A stretch of DNA of 64,000 nucleotides from Termitomyces sp. T153. Lineage: Eukaryota; Basidiomycota; Agaricomycetes; Agaricales; Lyophyllaceae. The DNA is taken from positions 186,001 through 250,000 of the forward strand of contig JACKQL020000045.1 in assembly GCA_018296165.2 (NCBI GenBank). The letters run 5' to 3'. The notes under the pieces are model-generated. The model did not search any database, was not told the origin of the DNA, and saw only the letters and a list, made by a program, of their open reading frames with translations. This document shows positions 18,658 through 28,172 of this stretch, piece after piece; the first letter of the stretch is position 1, and each line of letters starts with the position of its first letter. The position numbers were made by a program, and so were the translations under genes.

Positions 18658-19716
18658 TGATGTGCTCCTATGCCGCCTAGTGCCGTGCAGGAAACCTAAC
18701 ACTTGTCACTAGATAGGGTAGCTGGCAGTAGGAAGTTAATAGTTGAGGGCGAGTCAGTAACCGTCCCAGAGAACTAGAGCAAAAGTGGTGGCGGGGAAGT
18801 GAAGTCAAAAGATGCTACTGCTAAGATAGTCGCAGCGAAACTGAAACGGTGGCGGGGGGAATAAAGGAGAGAGACAGCGGTAAGAGTAAAATTGAGATCG
18901 AAGGACAAACGTAAACTTGTTGCTAGCCGCAATTGCTAGCGTCACTAAGTTGAAATAACGTTTATTGGCACCCGTAGTCGGTACCACACTAAGTCGAGGT
19001 CGAAGTTGAAGAGGCTTGTCGCTAAGCCAAGGTCGAAGACGAGATGAGGGAAAGAGATGAGGTAAATGAAACCTTTAAGCTGGTAGCTTATAGATAGGGG
19101 AGTGATACGATGGTGATTCGATGGTAAAATTTGATGGGGTGATGTCTATGTGCAGGCAGTATTTATACGTTTTCGAAGTATAGTAAGGGAAGGTAAGTAA
19201 TTAAGCGCCACTAGCAGCGGCGTCTGCCACTGTGTTTAGGTTGCGTGCCAGGCATCAGTCCGTAACTAAGTAAAAAGTCATAGGTGAGGCCTTGGCAACG
19301 ACTAATTGCTAATAAGAACCAAAAAGAGAACGAGTCCGATGTCAATACCTGAAGTAAGAACACCGTTCAGGGATGTTGGTAAGCTCGACAAGGGGAATGA
19401 TAGTAAAAAGGTACGCGTCTGGTAATATGTCCATATATAGTAAAGGAACACCGTTTTGTCGCCAGGATCGCTAAGGTCGCTAATAATCGTCACCAAGGGG
19501 GTCTAGGCCTTGATGGTCCAGGCCCAAGTTCCAGGCTTCGCGTGATGTTCCCCGTGATCGATAAGTCTCGTGGTCACTAGAGTCTTGTGCTTCGGTCCAA
19601 TCCTTGGGCTAAGTCCCGTGCGCTGAGTGTTGTGACTTGTGTCAAATTCAAAGTAGTCAGCTGCCGCTAAGTCCGCACTGCCGAAAAAGGTGCTCAGCGA
19701 TAACTGGGGCTCATCA
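18658..19716 (-). repeat. Gypsy-B 5' LTR
   Basis: 1,059 bp, TGATG...CATCA, nearly identical to 8,608-9,616 but with an extra 50-bp segment around 18,774-18,822. Followed directly by the ACTG target duplication and the rest of Gypsy-A's LTR. Promoter elements for gag-pol should lie here. Confidence 0.95.
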
Positions 19717-20175
19717 ACTGACTACTAGATAGCTCTGGAGAACAGCAGGTATGATGGCAGGGCTCGACAGAGCTATGCAGAGTTGACAGGTGTTAGGTAC
19801 AATCAAGGAGCAGGCCACAGCAATATTCTGATAGGATTAGTTGGGGACATGGGCCACTCCAGGGCCATCATGATACTTTGGAGTGGGTTAGGTGAACCAG
19901 AGAGGTGAGTGGGTGACTGTGCATGAGAGTCAGGAACAGTGGGGGGAGGTTCCAGAGGCTCAGAAGAGTCAGGGGGAGCATCAACAGCTGTGGAGAAGGC
20001 ATCGGAGTTGGTCAAGAGGCCATCAGGGTTTGCTGGAAAACCATCAGAGCTAGCTGGAGTGGGCACAGAGGGGAGGCAATGGTTGAGAGAGTTTGATGAG
20101 GCATCAGGGGAAGCTCTGGGAAAGCAAGTGAGTTGGAGACAATGTTTGAGGGTCCAAGGAGCAGGTCATGACAAT
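19717..20175 (-). repeat. Gypsy-A 5' LTR, outer part (U3)
   Basis: Continuation of the LTR cut at 8,607. It matches the solo LTR at about 90-540 in inverted orientation (for example tactttggagtgggt near 19,871 against the reverse complement at about 374-388). It ends CATGACA, the reverse complement of the LTR start TGTCATG, and abuts the copia LTR stub. Confidence 0.88.
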
Positions 20176-20217
20176 TACATGATTCTAGTTGCGCACTCCT
20201 GGCACTGTATGCTCTCA
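20176..20217 (-). repeat. Stub of the copia 3' LTR
   Basis: About 38 bp, ending gcactgtatgctctca, is an almost exact copy of 25,009-25,047, the start of the copia 5' LTR. The stub is cut off by the start of Gypsy-A's LTR, so Gypsy-A inserted in, or recombined with, this LTR. Confidence 0.8.
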
Positions 20218-20249
20218 TGAACTGCCTGCCAGAGCCAGAACCAATGCTG

Positions 20250-23200
20250 GTCAAGGTGCTTAAGGAGCCCCATATGCTCTGGCTGCTTTGTGACTGATAG
20301 GGCTGATTAATTGTCAATGTAGAGGATCAAAGCCAAGGATTGTGGTGCTTCAATGTCTGCCAAGAAGTTCCACAACCAGCATAGCTTGCATCCTGTTTCA
20401 CTTGCAGCCACAAACTCTGCCTCTGTTGTTGACAAGGCAACAATAGTTTGAAGCTTGGACATCCAGCTAACCATGCCACCTCCCACAGTGAGAATTGAGC
20501 CTGTTGTTGACTGCCAATTGTCCAGGGTCAGCATTGCTGAAGGCAAGGAAATAGAAAGGCACTGAGGCTAAAGCAGAGTACTCAATTTTGTAGTCAAGGG
20601 TACCTCAAATATATTGCATTAGATGTTTGACAGCCATCCAATGCTTGGGTCCAGCACAGGCATTAAACCTACACAGCATGCTTACAGCATGCACAATATC
20701 TGGAGTGTACACATTGCAAGGTACAGCAATGCACCTGTTGCCTGTATGTAGGGGACAGTGTGCATTTCTTCCTCTTCCTTGGGTGTGCTTGGCAAATCAG
20801 CTTTTGAGAGGGCAACACTGGGTTGTAAAGGGGTTGCAATGGCCTTAGAGTCCAGCATGTTGAATTGTGAAAGAACCTCAATGGCATAGGCCTTCTGATT
20901 AATCCAGAGCTTACAGTTAGGTCTATCTCAGGTAATGACAACTCTGAGGAGGCCAGTGGTGGGTTCTAGGTGGTGCAGAGTAAAGTATTTGCACAACTCT
21001 GAGATTACTTTCAGGATTGCAGACCAAGACTTTGAGGCAAAGGTCATGTCATCAATATATACTGGCACAATGATGCATATGCCATCACGAAGGCAGACAT
21101 ATATGCACAGATCAGAAGTAATGTGTGTGAACCCATATTTGAGGAAGACTTCATGCATGCACTTATTCCAGAGGTTAGCACCTTGTTGCAACCTGTATAT
21201 CCCCTTCTCTAGCTTGGCACAAGCATATCTGTTGCCTGGCTTGCACTCAACATTGGATGGGACATCCTCAGGAAAGCCTTCAGAGAACTTCATGTATAGC
21301 TCAGCATCAACCACCCCATGAAGGAAGGCTGAGGAAATGTCAACAGACTCCAAATACATGTCCTCTATGACAGCCAGAGCAAGTATTGTACAAACTGCTG
21401 CCCAGCAAGCTGTTGGTGCAAAGGTTTCATCAAAGTCCACTCCCAGATGTTAACTGAATCCTTGCACCACAACACAGGCCTTGAAGTGGTTGATGGCTCC
21501 ATCTGGTAAGTGCTTGACCTTAAACACCCACCTCAACCCAATAGCCTTCCTTTCAGCTGGCAGATATGCAGCTTGCCACATCCTGCGGCCCCACAGAGAG
21601 TTCATCTCCTTGCACATTGCTTTGTGACATTCCACCAAGTTTTTGCTTGCCATTGCTTCCTTATATAAGCATGGGTTCATGTCATGGGCAGTAGCTTTGT
21701 ATGTGCTTGCTGTGTTCACACAGATAGTGCCAAAACCTCCAAAGTTAACTCTGTTTTGAGCAAATGCCCAGCCAGCCAGAAGTAGAGCATCATCAGAATC
21801 AGTGTTCAGTACAAGGTCTACCTCCTGCTCCCCATAGTTGTCAACAACACCTACATTGACATCCCACAGGAGTTTCTCTGGGGGTTCTTCTGGATAGGGT
21901 GAGAGTGGTGATGGCAGCAGTGGATCACATACAAGGAGTGATTTGTGATTCTCCTGACATTGTATTGCATCATAGTAATTGGCATTTGGGTTATGAGCAG
22001 GGATATGTGTACACTGGCTGGGCTCTCTGGGTGGAGGCAACAGTTTAGGCTGTCAAGGTGCACAGACTGTAGGAGGATGGGGAGGGGTCAGTGCTAGTTG
22101 CTGCTGTAGAGTAGCTCCCACCATTCCATCTGGGGCTCCCACCAAATCTGCATTGTCATTGTCAATGGGCATGAGAGGTGAGTCATTGAATATAGAGTCA
22201 GCTTCAATGACAGGAGCTGAGGCAGGTGCAGGAAAAGTAAGTCTGTCCAAATTGTATGGTTCACACTCCACTAGATCATTGAATGATTTGGGGGATAGTG
22301 GGGATATGCTTGAGGAGGATAGACACAGGAATCAAGATTTGTTGAACACCATGTCCCTAGATACAATGATCTTCCTTGTGCTTGGGATGTATACTCTCCA
22401 CCCAACATAGTTGTCTGGATAACCAACAAATACACCTGCAAGTGTGTGTCCCTGCAGTCCCTTCCTTTTGTCCTTTCCAACAAGGATGTATTCTGCACAA
22501 CTGAAAACATGGAGATGACCAACACAAGGCTTTCATCCCTTGTATGCTTCAAAAGGTGTTTTATTGTGCAGGAGAGTGGAAGTTGGACAATGGTTATGGA
22601 TGTGCCTATATGTGCTGATGGCATAGGTCCAGAAGCTTTCTGGAAGGTTGGCTTCCTTAAGCATTGAGGTAATAGCTTTGTTCACAGTCCTATTCATGCA
22701 CTCTGCAACACCATTTTGTTGAGGGGTGGCTGTGTTGGTGAATTTGAGTTGTATTCCTTCAGACTTGCAGTAGTTGAGCATGGCTTTAGACATATATTTG
22801 CTGCCTTTGTTGTGATGTACACACTTAACCTTCCTACCAGTTTGGTGCTCCATGCAAGCTTTGAAGTCTTTGAAAGCTTGGAATGTGTCACTTTTCTTGT
22901 ACATGTCATGTGCCTCCATCCACTGTGTACTATCATCTATGAATGTTACCCACCATTGACAGTTTGACTGGTGCCTGCCAACTCACATTGGTCCATGGAC
23001 ATCACTCAAAATTTGATCAAAGGTTCCAGTAGCATGATCTGTCATGTGTGGGAAAGGAGCTCAATGTTGCTTCCCTTCCAAGCACAGCACACATAGTTCT
23101 GGTAGTGGCGTATTTGAGACTTTTAGATCATCTGTTAATTCACTCTTGATGAGCTGCTCTAGCTGATTTGAGCCAAGATGGCACAATCTTCTGTGGAGAA

Positions 23201-23790
23201 GCTCTTGGTTGATCACTGACAAGGATGTTGGTCCTGTCCTTGTTACACTTGCTGCATGGTTGGGAGAGGACACAAGTGTTTCACCATCAAGGTATGAAGT
23301 CAGCATCTTGTCAATGGTTGCTGTGAAGACAAGTTCATTGCTAACATTAAAGAAGACTTTATGTCTGTGGAAGGTCACATTGAATCCATGATGCATAAAG
23401 AGAGTGGTGATGGATAGAAGATTATTCATGAGGTCAGGTACAAACAGGACATTAGGAATGACAACATCATTGAGTGGTTCCCTGTTATGGTCCTTTCTTC
23501 AAGGTCTATATCTCACTGATCCTTTTCCTGCAGAATACACAACAGCTCCATTTGCAACATGGACCAGGACTTTCCACAACTTAAATGAGCTTGGTAAGAA
23601 CCATTTGCAATGCAGGGTCATAGAACTCATGGCACCAAAGTCTGCATTCCATAGCATGTCAGAGGGGTCTGAAGAGCAGATGGAAGATCAACAAATGGTG
23701 GCATCTGCCTTCTCAGCAGGTCCATCACACATCACATCCTTCTTGCACTTTGGACTCGTCGGAGGTCTTAGCAGCATTGGCCTTCTCCTT
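20250..23790 (-). pseudogene. Copia pol: protease, integrase, RT and RNase H, broken
   Basis: Minus-strand pieces in order: a protease remnant near 23,640 (NADFGAMSSMTLH, degraded from DSGATS); a gag-pre-integrase segment (23,061-23,429, with LHRRLCHLG and CVLCLEGKQH); the integrase core (22,533-22,919, with VHHNKGSKYMS and QQNGVAECMNRT); RT (21,450-22,040 with LRWVFKVKHLPDG; 20,928-21,440 with DFDETFAPTA and VPVYIDDMTFASKS); and RNase H (20,307-20,546 with ALSTTEAEFVAASE, LYIDN). Frameshifts and stops separate them; for instance TAA follows LYIDN at about 20,309. The family is clear but the copy is dead. Confidence 0.9.
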
Positions 23791-24558
23791 TGACCCCCCC
23801 CCCCCATGTCGATTTCCATGCTTCTTGGACTTAGTGTTGTCTCCCTTCTCCTTTTTCAAGTTTGCACAAGCTGTCAACAGGCCTGGGCAATCAGGGACCT
23901 TGTGAGGGCCATTGCAAATGTAGCAAATGATGGTCCGGGCTGCCACAGCAGCAATGGCTGCTGCTGTTGCTTGTGCTTCCTCCTTTGCTGCACAATGTTG
24001 GACTTGCTCCGTGCGGAATGCCTCAATTACAGCATCCTGAGATAGGTTATTCAGCATGAGGACTGACAAAATAAATGGGCCATAATCTTCATGTGGCAGA
24101 GCACGAAGCATGGCCATAACTGATGACTCATCATCCAGAGTTTCAATTGTGTAGGTTTCTGTTTTGTTGCCATTGCTGTCTTCAGTAGGTGGAGGACGAA
24201 GCGCGCACACACGCTGCATTGCACCCTGAAGATGTGTGCAAAGATCAACAAGTTCTTCATCTTCGCGAAGGCGGATGTTGAACATGTCGGTGAGTGAGTT
24301 GAACCGAGCGTTTGGCACAGACTTAGAATGAATTTCCTTGAGTTTGCTCCACATCACTGCAGGATCATCTTGAATAGCATCTACATGAATTTTGTTCCCT
24401 TCGTCGAGCCATTGATATATTTCACCGGCTGCTCTGTCACTACGAAGGTCATAGGCATCGATGGCGGAGGCGTTCGAACCATCAGCTTTTGGAGAAGGGT
24501 GTTTTTCTCTGCCAGTGACAATACGAGCTCCGCCTGCTGCCATGAGACGGCCATACAT
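23725..24558 (-). pseudogene. Copia gag, long open frame with broken start
   Basis: A 277-codon frame with the UBN2-like copia gag pattern: AAGEIYQWLDEGNKIHVDAI, VMWSKLKEIHSKS, FNSLTDMFNIRLREDEELVD, VMAMLRALPHEDYGPFI, and a short zinc knuckle CYICNGPHKVPDC (C-x2-C-x3-H-x4-C). Upstream the frame can be extended toward MASQSPLSKLGTVKYAE near 24,623, but a TAG at about 24,570 interrupts it, so the true N terminus is separated by a stop. A 13-C run (23,794-23,806) encodes poly-Gly. It retains CpG, unlike the pol part of the same element. Confidence 0.85.
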
Positions 24559-24774
24559 GGCTCTTTCCTATTCGGCATATTTGACTGTTCCTAGCTTCGA
24601 TAGCGGGGACTGAGAGGCCATGGTGACGTTATCCATTACAAAGGTGCTGATGCCGGAGCTGAAAATAGAGACGTGTGGGAAGTGTTCATACATGGGAGTT
24701 TCGAGAGGTTGTTACGCTTCAGACGTTTACGGAATGGAGCGGTATAGACAATTTCAATCTTTGGTGTGAGTCTG

Positions 24775-24792
24775 TGGCCGGGGCCCATAACC
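24775..24792 (-). other. Copia primer binding site
   Basis: Directly after the LTR end CTGCAACA the minus strand reads GGTTATGGGCCC. Position and the CA end of the LTR support a PBS. It is not a standard TGG start; fungal copia elements often use internal tRNA sites, so this is tentative. Confidence 0.5.
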
Positions 24793-25047
24793 TGTTGCAG
24801 CAGGTTTCTCGCAGAGGAAAAGACTGAAACCAGAAGATTGAAGTGATAGTCCAACAGAGATCACGCAGACTGGTGTCCTCGTATTCAATAGACGAATAGA
24901 CTATGAAGTACAATAAATACATACCCGGTGTCCTCGTATTCAATAGACGAATAGACTATGAAGTACGAGGGCACCTAGGAATGGAAAAATGTCTACGCGC
25001 GGTCACGTGATTCTAGTTGCGCACTCCTGGCACTGTATGCTCTCAAC
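24793..25047 (-). repeat. Copia 5' LTR with internal 40-bp duplication
   Basis: 255 bp, TGAGAGCATACAG...CTGCAACA on the minus strand. Inside, a 40-bp block (starting ggtgtcctcgtattc) occurs exactly twice at 24,872-24,911 and 24,927-24,966. The block start and the sequence after the second copy (tacgagggcacc) form an inverted pair. Confidence 0.8.
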
Positions 25048-25400
25048 ACTATCCTTATCAACCTCTGGATGGTAGGCATCCAAGACACCTTGCACAAACA
25101 CCTGAGCAGTAGTAACATTGTAATCATCAGATTCATTGCCAGGGGTACATGGAACAGACTTGGAGCCACTGTCATCATCTCGATTTTCGGGCACTTGTCT
25201 GATATCTTCATCATGCAAATGATTTCCTGAGCTTGTTTCGTAGGTCTCATAGGTGTTGTCATCATCACATATGGATTCCTTTGGAGGTGCTGTGAAATGT
25301 GCCTGATGTTGGGTCTGGTTGCCAGTTGTGTTCACATCCTCATTGTCACTAAGTGAAAGCTGGAATGGAAGAAATATTATTACTGCTACCTTACAAGCCA
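25048..25400 (-). pseudogene. Host exon fragment cut by the copia insertion
   Basis: A minus-strand frame reads LSLSDNEDVNTTGNQTQ... to FVQGVLDAYHPEVDKDSVE, then enters the copia LTR and stops there. It is acidic and Ser/Asp/Thr-rich. An intron acceptor (cattccag) precedes LSLSDNED, with a donor gtgagt at about 25,428, suggesting an upstream exon in 25,430-25,530. No family is recognised. It appears to be the remains of a host or other mobile gene truncated when copia inserted at 25,047/25,048. Confidence 0.4.
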
Positions 25401-25599
25401 TTGATATTCAGTTTATTGTTACTCACCATGCGAGCCCGTTTGTGTTGTAACCAGATTCCATTCCAACACTATCTCTACTCATTCAACATCGTTAACAATC
25501 TCTGTGCTATTGTGCCCACTTTCCCTAGCTTCAGATTGTCGTCCTGTCTCACGGAGCCAGCTAGAATAAGAGTATTCCATGTGAGTCAGCTGGTAGTAA

Positions 25600-26063
25600 T
25601 TAGGGCGATCACAATGATTCCAGGCTGTTTTGGTCGACACTCGAGCTCCACGGCAGATCTCACAATCACATTGCGTCGTTTTTGAGCCCGCGCTCTCAAG
25701 TCCATGTTTGTTGAGTTATCACGCGATGGCACAGCCCCACTGTTCGAACAGTCTGACGGCAAGGCACTCTCATACACCCTCTTTGTGAAAACCATCGAAG
25801 ACGCGCTGGCATTAGCTGGCATTAATCCCGAGGCCTACGCAGGTCTTAGTTTCAGGCGGGTCGCAGCCTCAGCAGCAGCAGCAGCCGCCTGCTCGGACTA
25901 CGAGATCCAGCTTCTGGGCAGGTGGCGCAGCGACTCTTACAAATTGTATATCGAAAACGACCCCCTCCGAACCTCGCACTTATCTTCACTTCTCCATGTG
26001 GCCCACACTCAACTATCCCCTTTCGAACCTCCGGCTCTGCGGGACTATACAGTTCTGGCTTGA
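25600..26063 (+). pseudogene. C-terminal part of a tyrosine recombinase (Crypton/DIRS-like)
   Basis: The frame 25,704-26,063 contains PLFEQSDGKALSYTLF, then GLSFRRVAASAAAAA, EIQLLGRWRSDSYKLYIE. This is the conserved C-terminal block of eukaryotic tyrosine recombinases: the G-H-S-F-R-R box, the LLGRW helix and the catalytic Tyr in Y-x-x-Y-I. Here His of the H-x-x-R box is Leu. An in-frame TGA at about 25,684 separates it from weakly similar upstream sequence, and the N-terminal half with the first catalytic Arg is missing. Most likely a relic; a domesticated fragment is less likely. Confidence 0.7.
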
Positions 26064-27037
26064 GTTTCGGTCCCCCTTCCCCTCTCAGGAGGACGGATCG
26101 GTACTCGAGAACTTCCGGACTCAAAGAGAATTTTATTCTTTCTCACAACCGCCCGAAATTCTCTCACTCAGCTCTTATTCATCAATCTAAGCCTTTATCT
26201 ACGCTCACACTTCCTCACCCAACATCTTCACCTCACGGCAGACACGAATTCACTGATTTTAATTCCATCCCCCCCTTGCTCGTTCCCCTACTTTGATACC
26301 AATAATATATCTTAGTATTTTTGCCCCTACTTTGATCTCCTGAGATCATGTCGAAGTAAGTACGGCTCAACCTTTTCTCTCGGCGGAAAGCGGAGTGCCT
26401 AGGAGAACTGGATTAATATTGATCCCCCTCCCCTACTTACGGTCTTCTCGGAAATAAAAGTCCCAAATTAATAGTCGACGATATCAAGGTGTGCCTAGGA
26501 GAACTGGATTGATATTGATCCTTCCTCCCATCCTTAGGTCTTTCCGGAAATAAAAGCGCCAAATCAATAGTCGATGATATCAAGGTCTTTGAAATTACTA
26601 AAAGTCTGTTCGCTATCAAAGAACCCAGCAGGACCGGATGCTGGTTCGCCGATACTGTTCAAGGGATCTTGATATGTAGGAGGGAAGCGACGGAGTAAGG
26701 ACGCACACAACGAATGAGCAAACCATTGACAAAATGCTCATATGATGGAACAAACAGAGCACACGAGCTAGCAAGTAACTTTCAATTGATTCTTGCTCTA
26801 AAGCGACTGCGAGTAAATAAGTATTGGTGAAGCAGAATAACAAAACCATTGAACGGAGGGGCAGTGCCCGTATTTCCATCTTGCACATTTAATAACAGTG
26901 TTGCATCCAGACACCTGTGGATTCTAGATCTCATCAGTCGGTCAATCCTGATAAGTACAACGATAGAAATACATCATAACATATGAGTAATCCCCGTCCG
27001 GACGAAAATCTGCACTCTTTCTATGACCTCTTTTCCC
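26064..27037. other. Non-coding stretch with a tandem duplication
   Basis: No coding region is supported. The minus-strand frame at 26,616-26,888 has a hydrophobic composition but no recognisable pattern or context. The only structure seen is the 96-bp tandem duplication listed separately. Confidence 0.5.
26395..26586. repeat. Tandem duplication of a 96-bp unit
   Basis: Two head-to-tail copies, 26,395-26,490 and 26,491-26,586, each starting gtgcctaggagaactggatt and ending atatcaagg, differ at about a dozen positions by eye. Function is unknown. Confidence 0.85.
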
Positions 27038-28172
27038 TTAGTCGTTCGTTTGTTCTTGTTGGCATGCTGCATCCCAAACAGCCTTCACAGCCCCCCAATA
27101 TCTCTCCGGCTCAAACTTCGCGTGGTTGACGTGCGGTGTATTAACGAACACCTCAAAGCGAACATCCTTAAACCCAGCCGCCTTCGCGTTCTTCATATGA
27201 TCCTCAACCTCATGAAAGGCCACCATAGTGTCTGCTTTTGAACACAAATAAAGCCTTGGCGTACTTTTTCGTGTCCAAGGCAAGAGATTAGGTCTGTTCA
27301 AATCTTGTTTCAATATCTCGAACAAGTTTTCTGAATTGAAGAGGCGCTTCATTATGGCGGAGTAGTAGAAGAGCCAGACTATAAGGCCTCTGAATAAGGT
27401 GCGAAGGACGGGATTACGAACGAGGGGAGTTATAGAGTTCTTAACGTGCTGCATCGTGCCGAGGCCGGGACAGGAATCGAGGACGAAAGCACAGATACCG
27501 GGGGTTAGGATGTCCCAGTTGGAGAAACGAGCTTTGAGGAGACGACTAAGACATGTTAATTGACTGCATCCACCTGTGTTGTCTGAGTCTTGATTGTGAT
27601 GAATGGGAGTGAGAGGAAGTACCATTTGAAAATGCGTGAATTAGGATACGAGGTGGATCAATCTCGGGTTTGTCTGTAGCTTTGGTCTTTAGCATTGAAG
27701 ATGGGAGATAGCCCAGGTTCTCGAGTACGTGTATGACAGGTTCTAAGTTTGCTCGCTGTCGTTCAGAGTTAGACTCCCGGATCTCTGAGGCGACAATTGG
27801 AAACATACACATGTCGATTCGCGGCTGACGAAAAATGAATATTCACATTTAATCAGGATATTTGTTGCGTTTGGGTAAAGTTCGCGGTGTACCGCTGTGT
27901 ACTTCAGGAGATGCGATAACTTTGCTCCCACTAATCTGCCACGTCAGCAGGGTACTCAGAGATGATAGCCCTACAGAACACACTCCATCCAAATGTGAGT
28001 ATTAAACTGTAATTGACGGTATAGTCAAACTTGTGTACGTCAAAGGTCAAAATGGGAAAGAATCTCACGTTGGAGGTCGGCTGCCACGATTAGGCGTCAC
28101 ATTTCCACTAGACGACAGGTAAATCCCTTTCCCAATGCGCTGGTAGCCTCCAGTAAGCGATAACGGCGCCAT
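27038..28172 (-). CDS. TMEM53/DUF829-like alpha/beta hydrolase
   Basis: Exon 1 (28,172-28,069) begins MAPLSLTGGYQRIGKGIYL and ends in RPPT. A 23-nt exon 2 (28,006-27,984) encodes LILTFGW. Exon 3 starts at 27,930, giving the joined FGWMGAKLSHLLKYT typical of DUF829 proteins. A further exon gives LEPVIHVLENLGYLP and PRILIHAFSNG, and the last (from about 27,577) GCSQLTCLSRLLKARF, RLYLCSKADTMVAFHEVEDH and TPHVNHAKFEPERYW. These carry the nucleophile-elbow-like HAFSNGG, the Asp and the His of an alpha/beta hydrolase. The donor of the exon with YPNATNILIKCEYSFF is uncertain. Human TMEM53 is a nuclear-envelope protein; substrates of the fungal members are unknown. It is divergent to RIX7 with 437 bp between starts. 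Confidence 0.85.

Larger units (their letters stand above)
8608..19716 (-). mobile_element. Gypsy-B: young intact 11.1 kb Ty3/gypsy element with an antisense gene
   Basis: The element is bounded by direct LTRs (8,608-9,616 and 18,658-19,716) that begin TGATG and end CATCA, flanked by a 4-bp ACTG duplication (8,604-8,607 and 19,717-19,720). On the minus strand the order is 5' LTR, PBS, gag-protease, RT-RNase H-integrase, PPT, 3' LTR. A six-exon gene occupies the opposite strand between the pol end and the PPT. The main ORFs are uninterrupted, LTR divergence is about 0.9% plus one 50-bp indel, and CpG is abundant, all marking recent insertion. No chromodomain is visible. The hexamer TCGCTA/TAGCGA recurs throughout. 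It sits inside Gypsy-A's LTR. Confidence 0.95.
20176..25047 (-). mobile_element. Decayed Ty1/copia element
   Basis: On the minus strand the order is 5' LTR (25,047-24,793), PBS, gag, protease, integrase, RT, RNase H, 3' LTR stub, the copia order (integrase before RT). Gag is one long frame but pol is broken. Between 20.2 and about 23.75 kb CpG is almost absent, whereas the gag and LTR end retains normal CpG. The right flank after the LTR starts with ACACT; the left target duplication is lost to Gypsy-A. Confidence 0.92.
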
